A stretch of 64,000 nt of DNA from NCBI RefSeq assembly GCF_027945075.1, contig NZ_CP116034.1:3472001-3536000 (forward strand). The letters are read 5' to 3'. The position numbers and the translations under genes are program-made. Below, piece by piece: positions 45,396-54,398 of this stretch. The first letter of the stretch is position 1. The number at the start of each line of letters is the position of its first letter. Source of the DNA: Chryseobacterium sp. CY350 (GTDB taxonomy: Bacteria; Bacteroidota; Bacteroidia; Flavobacteriales; Weeksellaceae). The notes under the pieces were generated by a model, which searched no databases, had not been told where the DNA came from, and saw only the letters and a program-made list of their open reading frames with translations.

Positions 45396-46334
45396 ATGAA
45401 AAAATATATTAGCAGTCTTTTAGTTTTAGCCTCTGGGTTTGCATTTTCCCAAACTATTCTAAATGCTTCTTCTCCAGAAGAGTTCAGACAAATGAGATCT
45501 GAAAATATGAAAAAAGTGGGAGATACTGTTATAAGTAATAAGGTAACACCACTAGAATACGGATTTGTAGATGAGAAAGATGTCTTAAAAAGTATGATGG
45601 TGTGGGAAATAATAGATATGAATGACAAGATCAATCAGCCTTTCTATTATGATAATCCTAATGGTTTGCTTTCTAAAAATACAAGATCTCTATATCAAAT
45701 TCTTTTAGATGCTGCCATGAATGGTGCAATCGAAGAAGTTTATGATGATGAAAACTTTACAACAAAATTATCTCCTGAAGGTATTCAGAAGAAATTGGAA
45801 AGTGTAAGAATTGATGATGAAGCAATCGAAATTCTTAACTCTGGAAGACAATTGACAGAGGAAGAAAAGTTGAGACTAACTGACCGTATCAGAACTACTA
45901 CCGAAAAAGTAAAAGTTCTAAAAATTATGGGAATGTGGTTCATAGATAAGAGAGATGGGCAAATGAAGTACAGACCTCTAGGTATTGCTGCAATGGGTCC
46001 GGATCCGACATCGCAGGGAAGACTTGATGCTGAAGGAAAACCAATGGAAGGTGCTAATGATTTAGTAGATTTGTTCTGGGTTTATTATCCAAAAGCTAGA
46101 GATATTTTGGCTAATAACTATGTATTCAACAGAAAGAATTCGTCTGCAGACTTATCTTTTGATGATGTCATCAATGCTAGAAGATTTTCTTCTGTTATCT
46201 ATAAATCTTCAAACGGTTTAGGAGACGGAGTTATCAAAGACTACATTCCTAGAAATGCTGAAGAGCAGTTAGATGAAAGCAATAAAATCAAAGAGCAAAT
46301 TCTTCAAATGGAGAATGATATGTGGAATTACTAA
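45396..46334 (+). CDS. gldN: Type IX secretion ring protein GldN
   Basis: A 312-residue periplasmic protein with signal peptide MKKYISSLLVLASGFAFSQ. The GldN/PorN core is visible: EYGFVDEKDVLKSMMVWEIID, NKINQPFYYD-type segments, and DLFWVYYPKARDILANNYVFNRKNSSADLSFDDVINAR near the C-terminus. GldN forms the ring with GldK and receives torque from GldM. It starts 21 nt after gldM, and a strong terminator follows immediately, closing the gldKLMN unit. Confidence 0.96.
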   Translation: MKKYISSLLVLASGFAFSQTILNASSPEEFRQMRSENMKKVGDTVISNKVTPLEYGFVDEKDVLKSMMVWEIIDMNDKINQPFYYDNPNGLLSKNTRSLYQILLDAAMNGAIEEVYDDENFTTKLSPEGIQKKLESVRIDDEAIEILNSGRQLTEEEKLRLTDRIRTTTEKVKVLKIMGMWFIDKRDGQMKYRPLGIAAMGPDPTSQGRLDAEGKPMEGANDLVDLFWVYYPKARDILANNYVFNRKNSSADLSFDDVINARRFSSVIYKSSNGLGDGVIKDYIPRNAEEQLDESNKIKEQILQMENDMWNY

Positions 46335-46352
46335 ATTTCACTTGATATTTAT

Positions 46353-46386
46353 AAAAAACCTGAGTACTTTTACTCAGGTTTTTTTA
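46353..46386 (+). terminator. Terminator after gldN, abutting the next start codon
   Basis: AAAAAACCTGAGTA (46353-46366) and TACTCAGGTTTTTT (46371-46384) form a perfect 14-bp stem with a 4-nt loop and a T-tract. The ATG of the FAD oxidoreductase is at 46389, only 4 nt beyond the stem, so this structure overlaps that gene's whole ribosome-binding region. Confidence 0.9.
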
Positions 46387-46388
46387 TT

Positions 46389-47435
46389 ATGAAAAATGTT
46401 GATTATATAATTGTTGGCGACGGTTATGCCGCGGTATTTTTTGCGCACCAACTTATTAAAAATAAAAAGTCATTCGTGATTTATTCTGAAGGACGAAAAA
46501 GTGCTTCTCAAATATCTGCAGGAATTATCAATCCTGTAGTTTTGAAAAAGTTTACTACATTTTGGTTAGCTCAACAGCAGATAGATTTTCTAAAAACTTC
46601 TCTGGATGAAATTGAAAAATATACAGGCAAGAATTATTTAATTGAAGCACCAATTCATCGAATCTTTCATGACGAAAATGAACAGAATCTATGGCAAAAG
46701 AAAGCGAAAAATGAAGACCTATCTGATTTTTTAAATACAGATTTTAGACACTTAGAAGATGTCAAAAACGATTATAATGCAGGAATGGTAAAGCAGTCTG
46801 CAAGATTAAACGTTCAAGGTTTTTTTAATGACTTATTGAAGTTCCATGAAGACCACTCTCAATTAATTAGAGAGAAGTTTGATTATGAAAAGCTTAATAC
46901 AATTGACTCAGTTTATAAAGACATCTCATATAAAAATATTGTTTTTTGTGAAGGAATGGGCGTTAAATATAATCCTTATTTTTCAGATATTCAGGTGATT
47001 CCTAATAAAGGTCATCATATTAGAGTTGAGCTTTCAAAACCGATCACTGAAAATATAACTATTAAAAAGAAACACTTTTTATTTCCTTTAAACAATAAAT
47101 TTTACTTCTATGGAGGAACGTATGACAGAGAACAAATGCATGAAAATATTGATGATTCTGCAGTTGAACAATTAAGAAACGGTCTGTCGGAATTCTACCA
47201 AAATGATTTTGAAATAAAAGAGGTGCATTTCGGGTTCAGACCGACAGTAAAAGATCGCAGACCTATTGTTGGGAGGCATTCTCTGCACCATAATTTATAT
47301 GTGTTCAATGGTTTGGGAGCTAGGGGAATTTTAAACGGATGCTATTTTTCAAAAAGTCTCTACGACTATATTGAAAATAATATTGATCTTCCCGGGGAAA
47401 TTTTAATTGAAAGATTTAATAAAAAAGACGCCTGA
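46389..47435 (+). CDS. FAD-dependent oxidoreductase (DAO family)
   Basis: A 348-residue flavoprotein. The FAD-binding N-terminus is VDYIIVGDGYAAVFFAHQLI, and the D-amino-acid-oxidase/glycine-oxidase-like region has SAGIINPVVLKKFTTFW, SARLNVQGFFNDLL and the late GFRPTVKDRRPIVGRH...YVFNGLGARGILNG. It would oxidise an amine or related donor; the substrate is unknown. It is soluble. Related genes often follow gldN in flavobacteria. Its ATG lies 4 nt beyond the gldN terminator hairpin, leaving no room for a promoter of its own, so it depends on read-through. Confidence 0.88.
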   Translation: MKNVDYIIVGDGYAAVFFAHQLIKNKKSFVIYSEGRKSASQISAGIINPVVLKKFTTFWLAQQQIDFLKTSLDEIEKYTGKNYLIEAPIHRIFHDENEQNLWQKKAKNEDLSDFLNTDFRHLEDVKNDYNAGMVKQSARLNVQGFFNDLLKFHEDHSQLIREKFDYEKLNTIDSVYKDISYKNIVFCEGMGVKYNPYFSDIQVIPNKGHHIRVELSKPITENITIKKKHFLFPLNNKFYFYGGTYDREQMHENIDDSAVEQLRNGLSEFYQNDFEIKEVHFGFRPTVKDRRPIVGRHSLHHNLYVFNGLGARGILNGCYFSKSLYDYIENNIDLPGEILIERFNKKDA

Positions 47436-47447
47436 TAGGCATCTTTA
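47423..47447 (+). terminator. Terminator overlapping the end of the FAD oxidoreductase gene
   Basis: AAAGACGCCT and AGGCATCTTT pair with one mismatch around a 3-nt loop; the stop codon TGA lies in the loop region. A short T-rich stretch follows. Confidence 0.55.
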
Positions 47448-47453
47448 TGTATT

Positions 47454-47831
47454 TTATTGTGCAGCCATCTTTACGTCTGCCTGTTGCTTTTTACCGTGAA
47501 ATAAGACCATATCTACATCTTTCTGGAGGAAAGTGATTTCATTTCTAGAATCAGTAAAAAGATATTTATTGTCTTCGCTAGAAAATCCGGGAGTAGTTTT
47601 GTTTTTAAACAGTTCATAAGTCTTTCCGTTTAGATGCACTGTTACAATCTCCTTTGTATTGTTGGTGATAATTTCGATTTCGTCACCGTGACGGTCAGAA
47701 ATTGTCTCTTTTATAATGCTGTCCTGAGATTTTTTTTCTTTAGTAATATTAGCAAGGTCAGGATCTTTAGAAGAGTGTTTACATGCTGTAAACGAGAGGA
47801 TTATAAACAATCCCACTAGCGATTTTTTCAT
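47454..47831 (-). CDS. Small lipoprotein, possibly MliC-like
   Basis: The start at 47831 (MKKSLVGLFIILSFTACKHSS) is chosen because it begins a perfect lipoprotein signal with lipobox SFTAC; an upstream extension (MLHQIIIKMKTLKTTIQ) would precede the signal without purpose, and a -7 element at 47880-47887 supports the short form. The mature 108 residues contain VTVHLNGKTYELFKNKTTPGFSSEDNKYLFTD...FLQKDVDMVLFHG, which recalls the MliC/PliC lysozyme-inhibitor fold, though the match is weak and the family's paired cysteines are missing. Expected to be anchored to a membrane in the envelope. Confidence 0.7.
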   Translation of the reverse strand: MKKSLVGLFIILSFTACKHSSKDPDLANITKEKKSQDSIIKETISDRHGDEIEIITNNTKEIVTVHLNGKTYELFKNKTTPGFSSEDNKYLFTDSRNEITFLQKDVDMVLFHGKKQQADVKMAAQ

Positions 47832-47879
47832 TTGTATTGTAGTTTTTAAGGTTTTCATCTTAATAATGATTTGGTGAAG

Positions 47880-47887
47880 CAAAAATA
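47880..47887 (-). promoter_or_regulatory. Putative -7 element for the small lipoprotein
   Basis: TATTTTTG on the minus strand matches TAnnTTTG and lies 48 nt upstream of the chosen ATG at 47831. Confidence 0.4.
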
Positions 47888-48035
47888 CGACTATTTTTCT
47901 TTAAAATATGTTAATTTTTAATAATTTAAATAATTCTAGTGTATGTTTACGCTTATAATTTTATGTTAAATGCAATATTTTATTTCTGTCATTCACTTTT
48001 CAGGTTTTTTAAATTAGAGTTAAACTTTGTTAACA

Positions 48036-48069
48036 TTGAAGTATGTAGTAAATTCTCAGCTTACATTTG
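48036..48069 (+). promoter_or_regulatory. Promoter for the small membrane protein before the efflux operon
   Basis: TTG at 48036-48038, a 23-nt spacer and TACATTTG at 48062-48069. The ATG at 48079 is 9 nt beyond the -7 element, so the mRNA leader would be only a few bases long. Confidence 0.5.
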
Positions 48070-48078
48070 CAACTTCTA

Positions 48079-48468
48079 ATGAGAAACTATATCATATACT
48101 TTTTGACTTCATTATTTCTGCTTTTCGTAGTAGAAAGCAAGCTGAATGTCAAAACTCTGTATAATGATTTTTCAACGCACATTTCTCATAATTATCCTGA
48201 CAAAACAGATCATTCAGCTCATGCACCTCAGAAGTTTTCTGTACAGCAAATTTCAGAGGGTTCTACTACTTTTTCATTTGATGTAGCTGAAGACGATTTT
48301 CAGTTATCAGACACTCAGCAGACCGTTTTGGCTTTTGTTTGTGTGTTTGCCCTTATTTATTCTTTCGGACTTTTATTTAAAAAAAGGTACAAACCTTCCG
48401 TTGCTGATGTAATACGTCATTCGCGGTCTGTAAAAACTTTTATTCTGATTCGTTCAATCAGAATCTAA
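48079..48468 (+). CDS. Small hypothetical membrane protein, 129 aa
   Basis: The ATG at 48079 (MRNYIIYFLTSLFLLFVVES) is preferred to an in-frame TTG at 48067, which lies inside the predicted promoter. Two membrane segments are visible, the N-terminal one (or an uncleaved signal) and VLAFVCVFALIYSFGLLF at about residues 88-105, separated by a histidine-rich soluble stretch (THISHNYPDKTDHSAHAP). A basic tail follows. I do not recognise a family. It lies about 140 nt upstream of the RND efflux operon on the same strand. The histidines could suggest metal contact, but this is weak. Confidence 0.65.
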   Translation: MRNYIIYFLTSLFLLFVVESKLNVKTLYNDFSTHISHNYPDKTDHSAHAPQKFSVQQISEGSTTFSFDVAEDDFQLSDTQQTVLAFVCVFALIYSFGLLFKKRYKPSVADVIRHSRSVKTFILIRSIRI

Positions 48469-48507
48469 AAAATTTTTCTCAATTTTCTTTTTTGTTCCCT
48501 GACCGGA

Positions 48508-48585
48508 ATGAAAAAGCTATGCATTGTATTCCTTTTGATTAACAGTGCAAGATTTCCCGAATTTATATTCAAACTAAACATTTAA
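48508..48585 (+). CDS. Possible 25-codon leader ORF before the efflux operon
   Basis: ATG at 48508 opens MKKLCIVFLLINSARFPEF and ends at TAA 48583-48585, 23 nt before the RND adaptor gene. The start resembles a signal peptide. It could be a leader peptide, a remnant, or chance; there is no supporting ribosome-binding site. Confidence 0.2.
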   Translation: MKKLCIVFLLINSARFPEFIFKLNI

Positions 48586-48608
48586 CGATTTTAATAATAC
48601 TCTAGATT

Positions 48609-49694
48609 ATGATGAAAAGAGTTGTCTCAGGCGTTGTCCTAAGCAGTGTTATGTTGCTTTTTAGCTGTAACAAAAAAAAGGAAGAAAAACAGGAAGATTC
48701 TGTTTATCCGGTGACTACACCGGTGAAAATAGATACGATCATCAACAAAGATTTTGTTGCTCAAATTCAGTCGGTGAAGAACATCGAAGTTCGCGCTCAG
48801 GAAAAAGGTTTCCTTGAGAAGATTTATGTGGACGAAGGTCAGTATGTAAGAGCCGGACAAACTTTGTTTCGCATTATGCCCCAGATTTATCAGGCAGAAT
48901 TGCTGAAGGCGAGAGCTGAAGTTGAACAGGCTTCTATTGAGCTGAAAAATGCAAGCACATTAGCAAGCAACAATATTGTTTCAAAAAATGAACGATCAAT
49001 GGCTAAAGCTAAATTGGATGCTGCCAATGCAGAAATGAAACTGGCACAAATCCACCTTTCATTTACCGATATCAAAGCTCCGTTTTCTGGAGTGATTGAC
49101 AGAATTCCTTTAAAGCTTGGAAGTCTGATAGATGAAGGTGATCTTTTGACGACTCTTTCAGATAATACTAATATTTATACTTATTTCAACGTTTCCGAAC
49201 CAGAATATCTTAATTATCAGACTCATGTAGCAGATCGCGGAAGCCAGAGCGTTAGCTTAATGATGGCAAATGGCGAAATGTTTAATCAACAAGGTGAAAT
49301 TCAAACCATTGAAGGTCAGTTTGATAACGAAACAGGAAACATTGCATTCAGGGCTAAGTTTCCGAATCCTGAAAAACTGCTCAGAAACGGCGAAACGGGA
49401 AAAATTCGAATGACTTTACCACTCAAGAATGCTTTGATAATTCCTCAGAAAGCTACTTATGAAATTCAGGACCAGAAATATGTCTTTGTGATTGATAGAA
49501 ATGGTGTTGCAAAATCTAAAAATATCAAGGTTTCTTATGAACTTCCTGATATCTACGTCGTTGCGTCAGGAATTTCTCCGAATGATAAAATATTGTTGGA
49601 AGGCGTACAAAAAGTAAAAGACGATCAGAAAGTAAAGGTAAAATTCCAGGATCCGAAGAAAGTTCTTCAAAATTTAAAATTAAAAGCAGAATAG
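48609..49694 (+). CDS. RND efflux periplasmic adaptor (MFP) lipoprotein
   Basis: A 361-residue HlyD/AcrA-type adaptor with a lipoprotein signal, lipobox LLFSC near residues 16-20, followed by NKKKEEK. It shows the biotinyl-lipoyl halves (FLEKIYVDEGQYVRAGQTLF and FTDIKAPFSGVIDRIPLKLGSLIDEGD), the coiled-coil hairpin between them (residues about 95-150), and the membrane-proximal domain (LIIPQKATYEIQDQKYVFV). It bridges the permease and the outer-membrane channel. It is the first gene of a three-gene efflux operon and is followed 7 nt later by the permease. Confidence 0.94.
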   Translation: MMKRVVSGVVLSSVMLLFSCNKKKEEKQEDSVYPVTTPVKIDTIINKDFVAQIQSVKNIEVRAQEKGFLEKIYVDEGQYVRAGQTLFRIMPQIYQAELLKARAEVEQASIELKNASTLASNNIVSKNERSMAKAKLDAANAEMKLAQIHLSFTDIKAPFSGVIDRIPLKLGSLIDEGDLLTTLSDNTNIYTYFNVSEPEYLNYQTHVADRGSQSVSLMMANGEMFNQQGEIQTIEGQFDNETGNIAFRAKFPNPEKLLRNGETGKIRMTLPLKNALIIPQKATYEIQDQKYVFVIDRNGVAKSKNIKVSYELPDIYVVASGISPNDKILLEGVQKVKDDQKVKVKFQDPKKVLQNLKLKAE

Positions 49695-49701
49695 AAGAAT
49701 T

Positions 49702-52700
49702 ATGTTTAAAAAATTCATTCGCAGACCTGTTCTGTCAATCGTAATCTCGCTGATCATTGTTTTTATGGGAGTTTTGTCTTTAATGAAACTTCCAATTACA
49801 CAGTTTCCTGCGATCTCTCCACCTAAAGTAAATATCACCGCATCCTACCCGGGAGCCAACAACGAATTGCTGGTGAAAGCGGTGGTTATTCCTTTGGAAC
49901 GCTCATTAAATGGTGTTCCGGGAATGAAATATATGACTTCCGATGCCGGAAATGATGGTGAAACTTCTATTCAGGTGGTTTTCGATTTGGGAACAGATCC
50001 CAATGTTGCTGCCGTTAACGTTCAGAACCGTGTTTCATCAGCAGTGAATAAACTGCCGCCGTTGGTTGTACGTGAAGGGGTGAAAATTACCCGTGAAGAA
50101 CCCAATATGTTGATGTACATTAACTTGTACAGTGACGATCCCAAAGCCGATCAGAAATTTCTTTTTAACTACGCAGACATCAATGTAATGTCGGAATTGA
50201 GAAGGGTAAGCGGAGTAGGTTTTGCAGATATTTTGGGAACAAGAGAATATGCAATGCGTATCTGGCTGAAGCCTGATCGTTTGACGGCCTATAATATTTC
50301 AGCAGATGAAGTAATGGAAGCTCTGAACGAACAAAGTTTGGAAGCATCACCTGGAAAAACCGGTGAAAGTTCCGGGAAACGTTCTCAGTCATTTGAATAT
50401 ATCTTGAAATATCCGGGACGTTTTAATAATGAAAAAGATTACGGAAATATCATTCTTAAAGCTAAATCTGCTGGAGAATTTGTAAGATTAAAAGACGTTG
50501 CCGATATCGAATTTGGTTCTTCGATGTATGATATTTATTCTACATTAAATGGAAAACCATCTGCTGCAATTACGGTAAAACAATCTTATGGATCAAATGC
50601 AAGTGACGTTATCAAAAACGTAAAAACATTGATGGCTGATCTTGAAAAAACCAATTTCCCGAAAGGAATGCATTATGACATCAGTTATGATGTTTCCAGA
50701 TTTTTGGATGCATCAATTGAAAAAGTCATTCATACTTTGTTTGAGGCTTTTATTTTGGTGGCGATTGTGGTATTTCTTTTTTTAGGAGATTGGCGCTCTA
50801 CGTTGATTCCGGCGATAGCGGTTCCGGTTTCACTTGTGGGAACTTTTGCTGTCATGTCAGCTTTTGGAATTACTTTAAATATGATTTCGCTTTTTGCGTT
50901 AGTCATGGCAATCGGGGTCGTCGTCGATGATGCGATTGTAGTAATTGAAGCCGTCCACGCCAAGATGGAGGAAAAAGGACTTTCTGCATTAAAGGCAACT
51001 GAAGAAGCAATGCACGAAATCAGTGGAGCAATTATCGCAATCACTTTGGTAATGGCGGCAGTATTCATTCCGGTAGCATTTATGTCAGGTCCGGTGGGAG
51101 TTTTCTACCGTCAGTTTTCAATTACAATGGCGTCGTCTATTATTCTTTCGGGAGTTGTAGCATTAACTTTAACTCCGGCTTTATGTGCTTTAATCCTTAA
51201 AAACAATCATGGAAAAGCAAAGAAAAAAGGTCTGATTACCATATTTTTAGATAAATTCAACAATGTATTTACAAAAGGAGCCGGGAAATATGAAAAGTTA
51301 CTGAATAAGACAGTCACTAAAAAATTTATTACTCTACCATTGCTTTTAATATTTTGTGCATGCACATACTTTTTAAGCAACTCACTCCCTTCAGGATTTA
51401 TTCCGGGAGAAGATCAGGGGATGATTTATGCGATTATTCAGACGCCGCCGGGTTCTACTTTAGAAAGAACAAATCAGATTGCTAAAGAATTATTGAAAGA
51501 ATCTGAAGATATTGATGGAGTGCAATCTGTTTCTTCATTGGCAGGTTATGAAATTTTAACGGAAGGAACAGGTTCGAATTCAGGAACTTGTCTGATTAAC
51601 CTTAAAAGTTGGGAAGATCGTTCAGAATCTGCCGCTGAAATTATTGAAAAACTTGAAGAGAAAGCCAAAAATATTCCGGGTGCCAATATTGAATTCTTCC
51701 AGCCGCCTTCTATTCCGGGCTATGGTGCCGCAGGTGGGTTTGAATTAAGACTTCTGGATAAAGCTGGAAGTGGTGATTATCAGAAAATGGAGCAGGTAAG
51801 TACGGATTTTGTGAAAGAATTAAAAAAACGTCCGGAATTAGGTTCTGCATTTACATTTTATTCTGCAAGTTTCCCTCAATATATGCTTAAAATTGACAAT
51901 GATCTGGCCGAACAAAAAGGGGTAAGCATTGAGAAAGCAATGGATAATCTATCTACATTAATCGGTTCAAACTATGAAACCAGTTTCATCCGTTTCGACA
52001 GACCTTACAAAGTAATCGTTCAGGCGGGACCGCAATATCGTGCTTTGCCGAGCGATTTAATGAAATTATATGTGAAAAACGATAAAGATCAGATGGTTCC
52101 ATATTCAGATTTTATGCATTTGGAAAAAGTATATGGTCTTTCTGAAATTACGCGACACAATATGTACAATTCTTCTGAAGTGAGTGGAACACCGGCGCCG
52201 GGTTACAGTTCCGGACAGGCAATTAAAGCCATTCAGGAGGTTGCCGACAAGACTTTACCAAGAGGTTTTGGTATTGACTGGGCCGGAATTTCAAAAGATG
52301 AAGTAGGTCGTGGGAACGAAGCCGTTTACATCTTTCTGATCTGTTTAGGATTTGTTTATTTAATTCTTTCGGCGCAGTATGAAAGTTTTATCCTTCCATT
52401 ACCGGTAATCCTTTCATTGCCGACAGGTATTTTCGGGGCTTTTTTATGTCTAAAACTTTTAGGTTTAGAAAACAATATTTATGCACAGGTTGCGATGGTG
52501 ATGCTCATTGGTCTTTTAGGTAAAAATGCCGTATTGATTATTGAATTTGCCGTTCAGAAAAAAGCAGAAGAAGGAATTCCTGTTGCTCAGGCGGCCATCG
52601 AAGGAGCAGCCATCCGTTTCAGACCGATTTTAATGACTTCATTTGCATTCATTGCAGGTTTGATTCCTTTGGTGATGGCAACCGGGCCGGGAGCGGTAGG

Positions 52701-52896
52701 AAACAGAACGATTGGCACTGCAGCAGCAGGAGGAATGCTTATCGGAACCGTTTTCGGGCTATTGATTATTCCAGGACTGTACTATATTTTCGGAACAATT
52801 GCCGATAAATCACGACTGGCAAAATATGAAGAAGAAAATCCTTTAACCGAACAAACCGAACCTTATCAACACGATAACAAACATGAAGATTTATAA
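49702..52896 (+). CDS. RND multidrug efflux permease (AcrB/HAE1 type)
   Basis: A 1064-residue inner-membrane pump, full length, with 12 membrane helices in two repeats and two large periplasmic loops. The N-terminus FKKFIRRPVLSIVISLIIV is typical of the HAE1 group. The proton-relay acids are in IGVVVDDAIVVIEAVHAKM in helix 4 and the matching lysine in GLLGKNAVLIIEFAVQK in helix 10. The hydrophobic, not metal-binding, features indicate organic drugs rather than metal ions. It lies 7 nt after the adaptor and overlaps the outer-membrane channel gene by 14 nt. Confidence 0.96.
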   Translation: MFKKFIRRPVLSIVISLIIVFMGVLSLMKLPITQFPAISPPKVNITASYPGANNELLVKAVVIPLERSLNGVPGMKYMTSDAGNDGETSIQVVFDLGTDPNVAAVNVQNRVSSAVNKLPPLVVREGVKITREEPNMLMYINLYSDDPKADQKFLFNYADINVMSELRRVSGVGFADILGTREYAMRIWLKPDRLTAYNISADEVMEALNEQSLEASPGKTGESSGKRSQSFEYILKYPGRFNNEKDYGNIILKAKSAGEFVRLKDVADIEFGSSMYDIYSTLNGKPSAAITVKQSYGSNASDVIKNVKTLMADLEKTNFPKGMHYDISYDVSRFLDASIEKVIHTLFEAFILVAIVVFLFLGDWRSTLIPAIAVPVSLVGTFAVMSAFGITLNMISLFALVMAIGVVVDDAIVVIEAVHAKMEEKGLSALKATEEAMHEISGAIIAITLVMAAVFIPVAFMSGPVGVFYRQFSITMASSIILSGVVALTLTPALCALILKNNHGKAKKKGLITIFLDKFNNVFTKGAGKYEKLLNKTVTKKFITLPLLLIFCACTYFLSNSLPSGFIPGEDQGMIYAIIQTPPGSTLERTNQIAKELLKESEDIDGVQSVSSLAGYEILTEGTGSNSGTCLINLKSWEDRSESAAEIIEKLEEKAKNIPGANIEFFQPPSIPGYGAAGGFELRLLDKAGSGDYQKMEQVSTDFVKELKKRPELGSAFTFYSASFPQYMLKIDNDLAEQKGVSIEKAMDNLSTLIGSNYETSFIRFDRPYKVIVQAGPQYRALPSDLMKLYVKNDKDQMVPYSDFMHLEKVYGLSEITRHNMYNSSEVSGTPAPGYSSGQAIKAIQEVADKTLPRGFGIDWAGISKDEVGRGNEAVYIFLICLGFVYLILSAQYESFILPLPVILSLPTGIFGAFLCLKLLGLENNIYAQVAMVMLIGLLGKNAVLIIEFAVQKKAEEGIPVAQAAIEGAAIRFRPILMTSFAFIAGLIPLVMATGPGAVGNRTIGTAAAGGMLIGTVFGLLIIPGLYYIFGTIADKSRLAKYEEENPLTEQTEPYQHDNKHEDL

Positions 52897-54325
52897 TAAA
52901 TATATTACAGCCATTGCCATTTCGCTTGTTTTGGCAAGTTGTAAAGCTCCGATGGCAACCGTAATTCAGGACGATGTAAAAAATAATATTCCTGAAAATT
53001 TTAATCAAAATGAACAGCAGGACGCCAATACAAACACCGGAACTACGCCTTGGAGACAGTTTTTCACAGATCCGAATCTGGTGAGTTTAATTGAAACTTC
53101 TTTGAAAAACAATCAGGAATTAATGATCACGCTGCAGGAAATCGAGATTGCCAAAAGCGGAATCGTTGCCAAAAAAGGAAGATTAAGTCCGTCTGTAAGA
53201 GCTGGTTTAGGAGCTGGAGTTGAAAAAGTAGGTCGCTATACAAGTACAGGTGCTGGTGATGCATCTACTGAAATCGAGCCCAGAAGAGAAATGCCTGATC
53301 CACTTGGAAATTTCGAAGGCGGTTTGATGGCCAATTGGGAAATTGACATCTGGAAAAAACTCAGAACGGAGAAAGATGCAGCCGTTGCACATTATCTCTC
53401 TACGGTTGAAGGAAAGAATTTTGTTCTTTCTAATCTGATCGAAGAAGTGGCTGATAATTATTACGAATTATTGGCACTGGATAATCAGCTGGATATCATC
53501 CAGCAGTATATCAAATTGCAGACAAGAGCTTTGGAAATTGCTAAAATCCAGAAACAAGCCGCTGCAGCAACTGAATTGGCCGTTAAAAAATTTCAGGCTG
53601 AGTTGGCAAAGTCAAAGGCAACAGAATACACAATCCGTCAGGAAATTACTGAGAAAGAAAATCAGATCAACGCGCTTTGTGGACGTTATCCACAACCGAT
53701 TCTGAGGACTAAAGAAAGTTTTATGTCGATCATTCCGCAAACAGTGTATACGGGAATTCCGTCGCAGTTGTTGGCAAACCGTCCTGATATCAAACAGGCT
53801 GAATTAGAATTAAAAGCCGCAAAATTAGATGTTGAAGCCGCAAGAAAAGAGTTTTATCCTTCTCTCGAAATTTCTGCAACTTTAGGATTAGAGGCTTTTA
53901 AACCTTCGTATTTGGTCAAGTTACCCGAGTCGATCGCCACAAGTTTAGTTGGCGAACTGGCAGGACCGCTTATTAACAAAAGTGCGATTAAAGCGAACTT
54001 TCAGACAGCAGATGCAAAGCAGATTCAGGCTTTGTACGAATATGATAAAACCATTCTGAATGCGTATTTAGATATTTCAAATCTGATGTCGAAAGTGAAG
54101 AACATCGATCAGTACTATCAGTTAAAGTCTCAGGAAACGCAGGCTTTAGACCAATCCATCGATATTGCCAATCAGCTTTTCAAAAATTCAAGAGCAGATT
54201 ATCTTGAAGTTTTGTTAAACCAAAGAGATGCCTTGGATGCAAAGATGGAACTGATTGAAGCCAAACAAAAGCAGTTAAGTACCGTTGTCGACATCTATAA
54301 AAGTTTAGGTGGCGGCTGGAAATAA
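52883..54325 (+). CDS. Outer-membrane efflux channel lipoprotein (OprM/NodT type)
   Basis: A 480-residue TolC-superfamily protein with a lipobox (SLVLASCKAP). It consists of two internal repeats of long helices and beta strands; the family motifs PWRQFFTDPNLVSLIETSLKNNQEL, GLMANWEIDIWKKLR, QLLANRPDIKQAELELKAA and DYLEVLLNQRDALDA are all present. It forms the trimeric exit duct of the tripartite pump. The start at 52883 overlaps the permease by 14 nt, so it is translationally coupled. A terminator follows. Confidence 0.95.
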   Translation: MKIYNKYITAIAISLVLASCKAPMATVIQDDVKNNIPENFNQNEQQDANTNTGTTPWRQFFTDPNLVSLIETSLKNNQELMITLQEIEIAKSGIVAKKGRLSPSVRAGLGAGVEKVGRYTSTGAGDASTEIEPRREMPDPLGNFEGGLMANWEIDIWKKLRTEKDAAVAHYLSTVEGKNFVLSNLIEEVADNYYELLALDNQLDIIQQYIKLQTRALEIAKIQKQAAAATELAVKKFQAELAKSKATEYTIRQEITEKENQINALCGRYPQPILRTKESFMSIIPQTVYTGIPSQLLANRPDIKQAELELKAAKLDVEAARKEFYPSLEISATLGLEAFKPSYLVKLPESIATSLVGELAGPLINKSAIKANFQTADAKQIQALYEYDKTILNAYLDISNLMSKVKNIDQYYQLKSQETQALDQSIDIANQLFKNSRADYLEVLLNQRDALDAKMELIEAKQKQLSTVVDIYKSLGGGWK

Positions 54326-54365
54326 GTTAGTTTTTTTTATTCATATATCATTATTTCAATCGTGG

Positions 54366-54398
54366 AGTCCGGTTCTGTTATCAGAGCCGGACTTTTTA
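54366..54398 (+). terminator. Terminator of the efflux operon
   Basis: AGTCCGGTTCTG and CAGAGCCGGACT form a 12-bp stem with one G-T pair and a 4-nt loop, followed by TTTTT. Confidence 0.85.
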
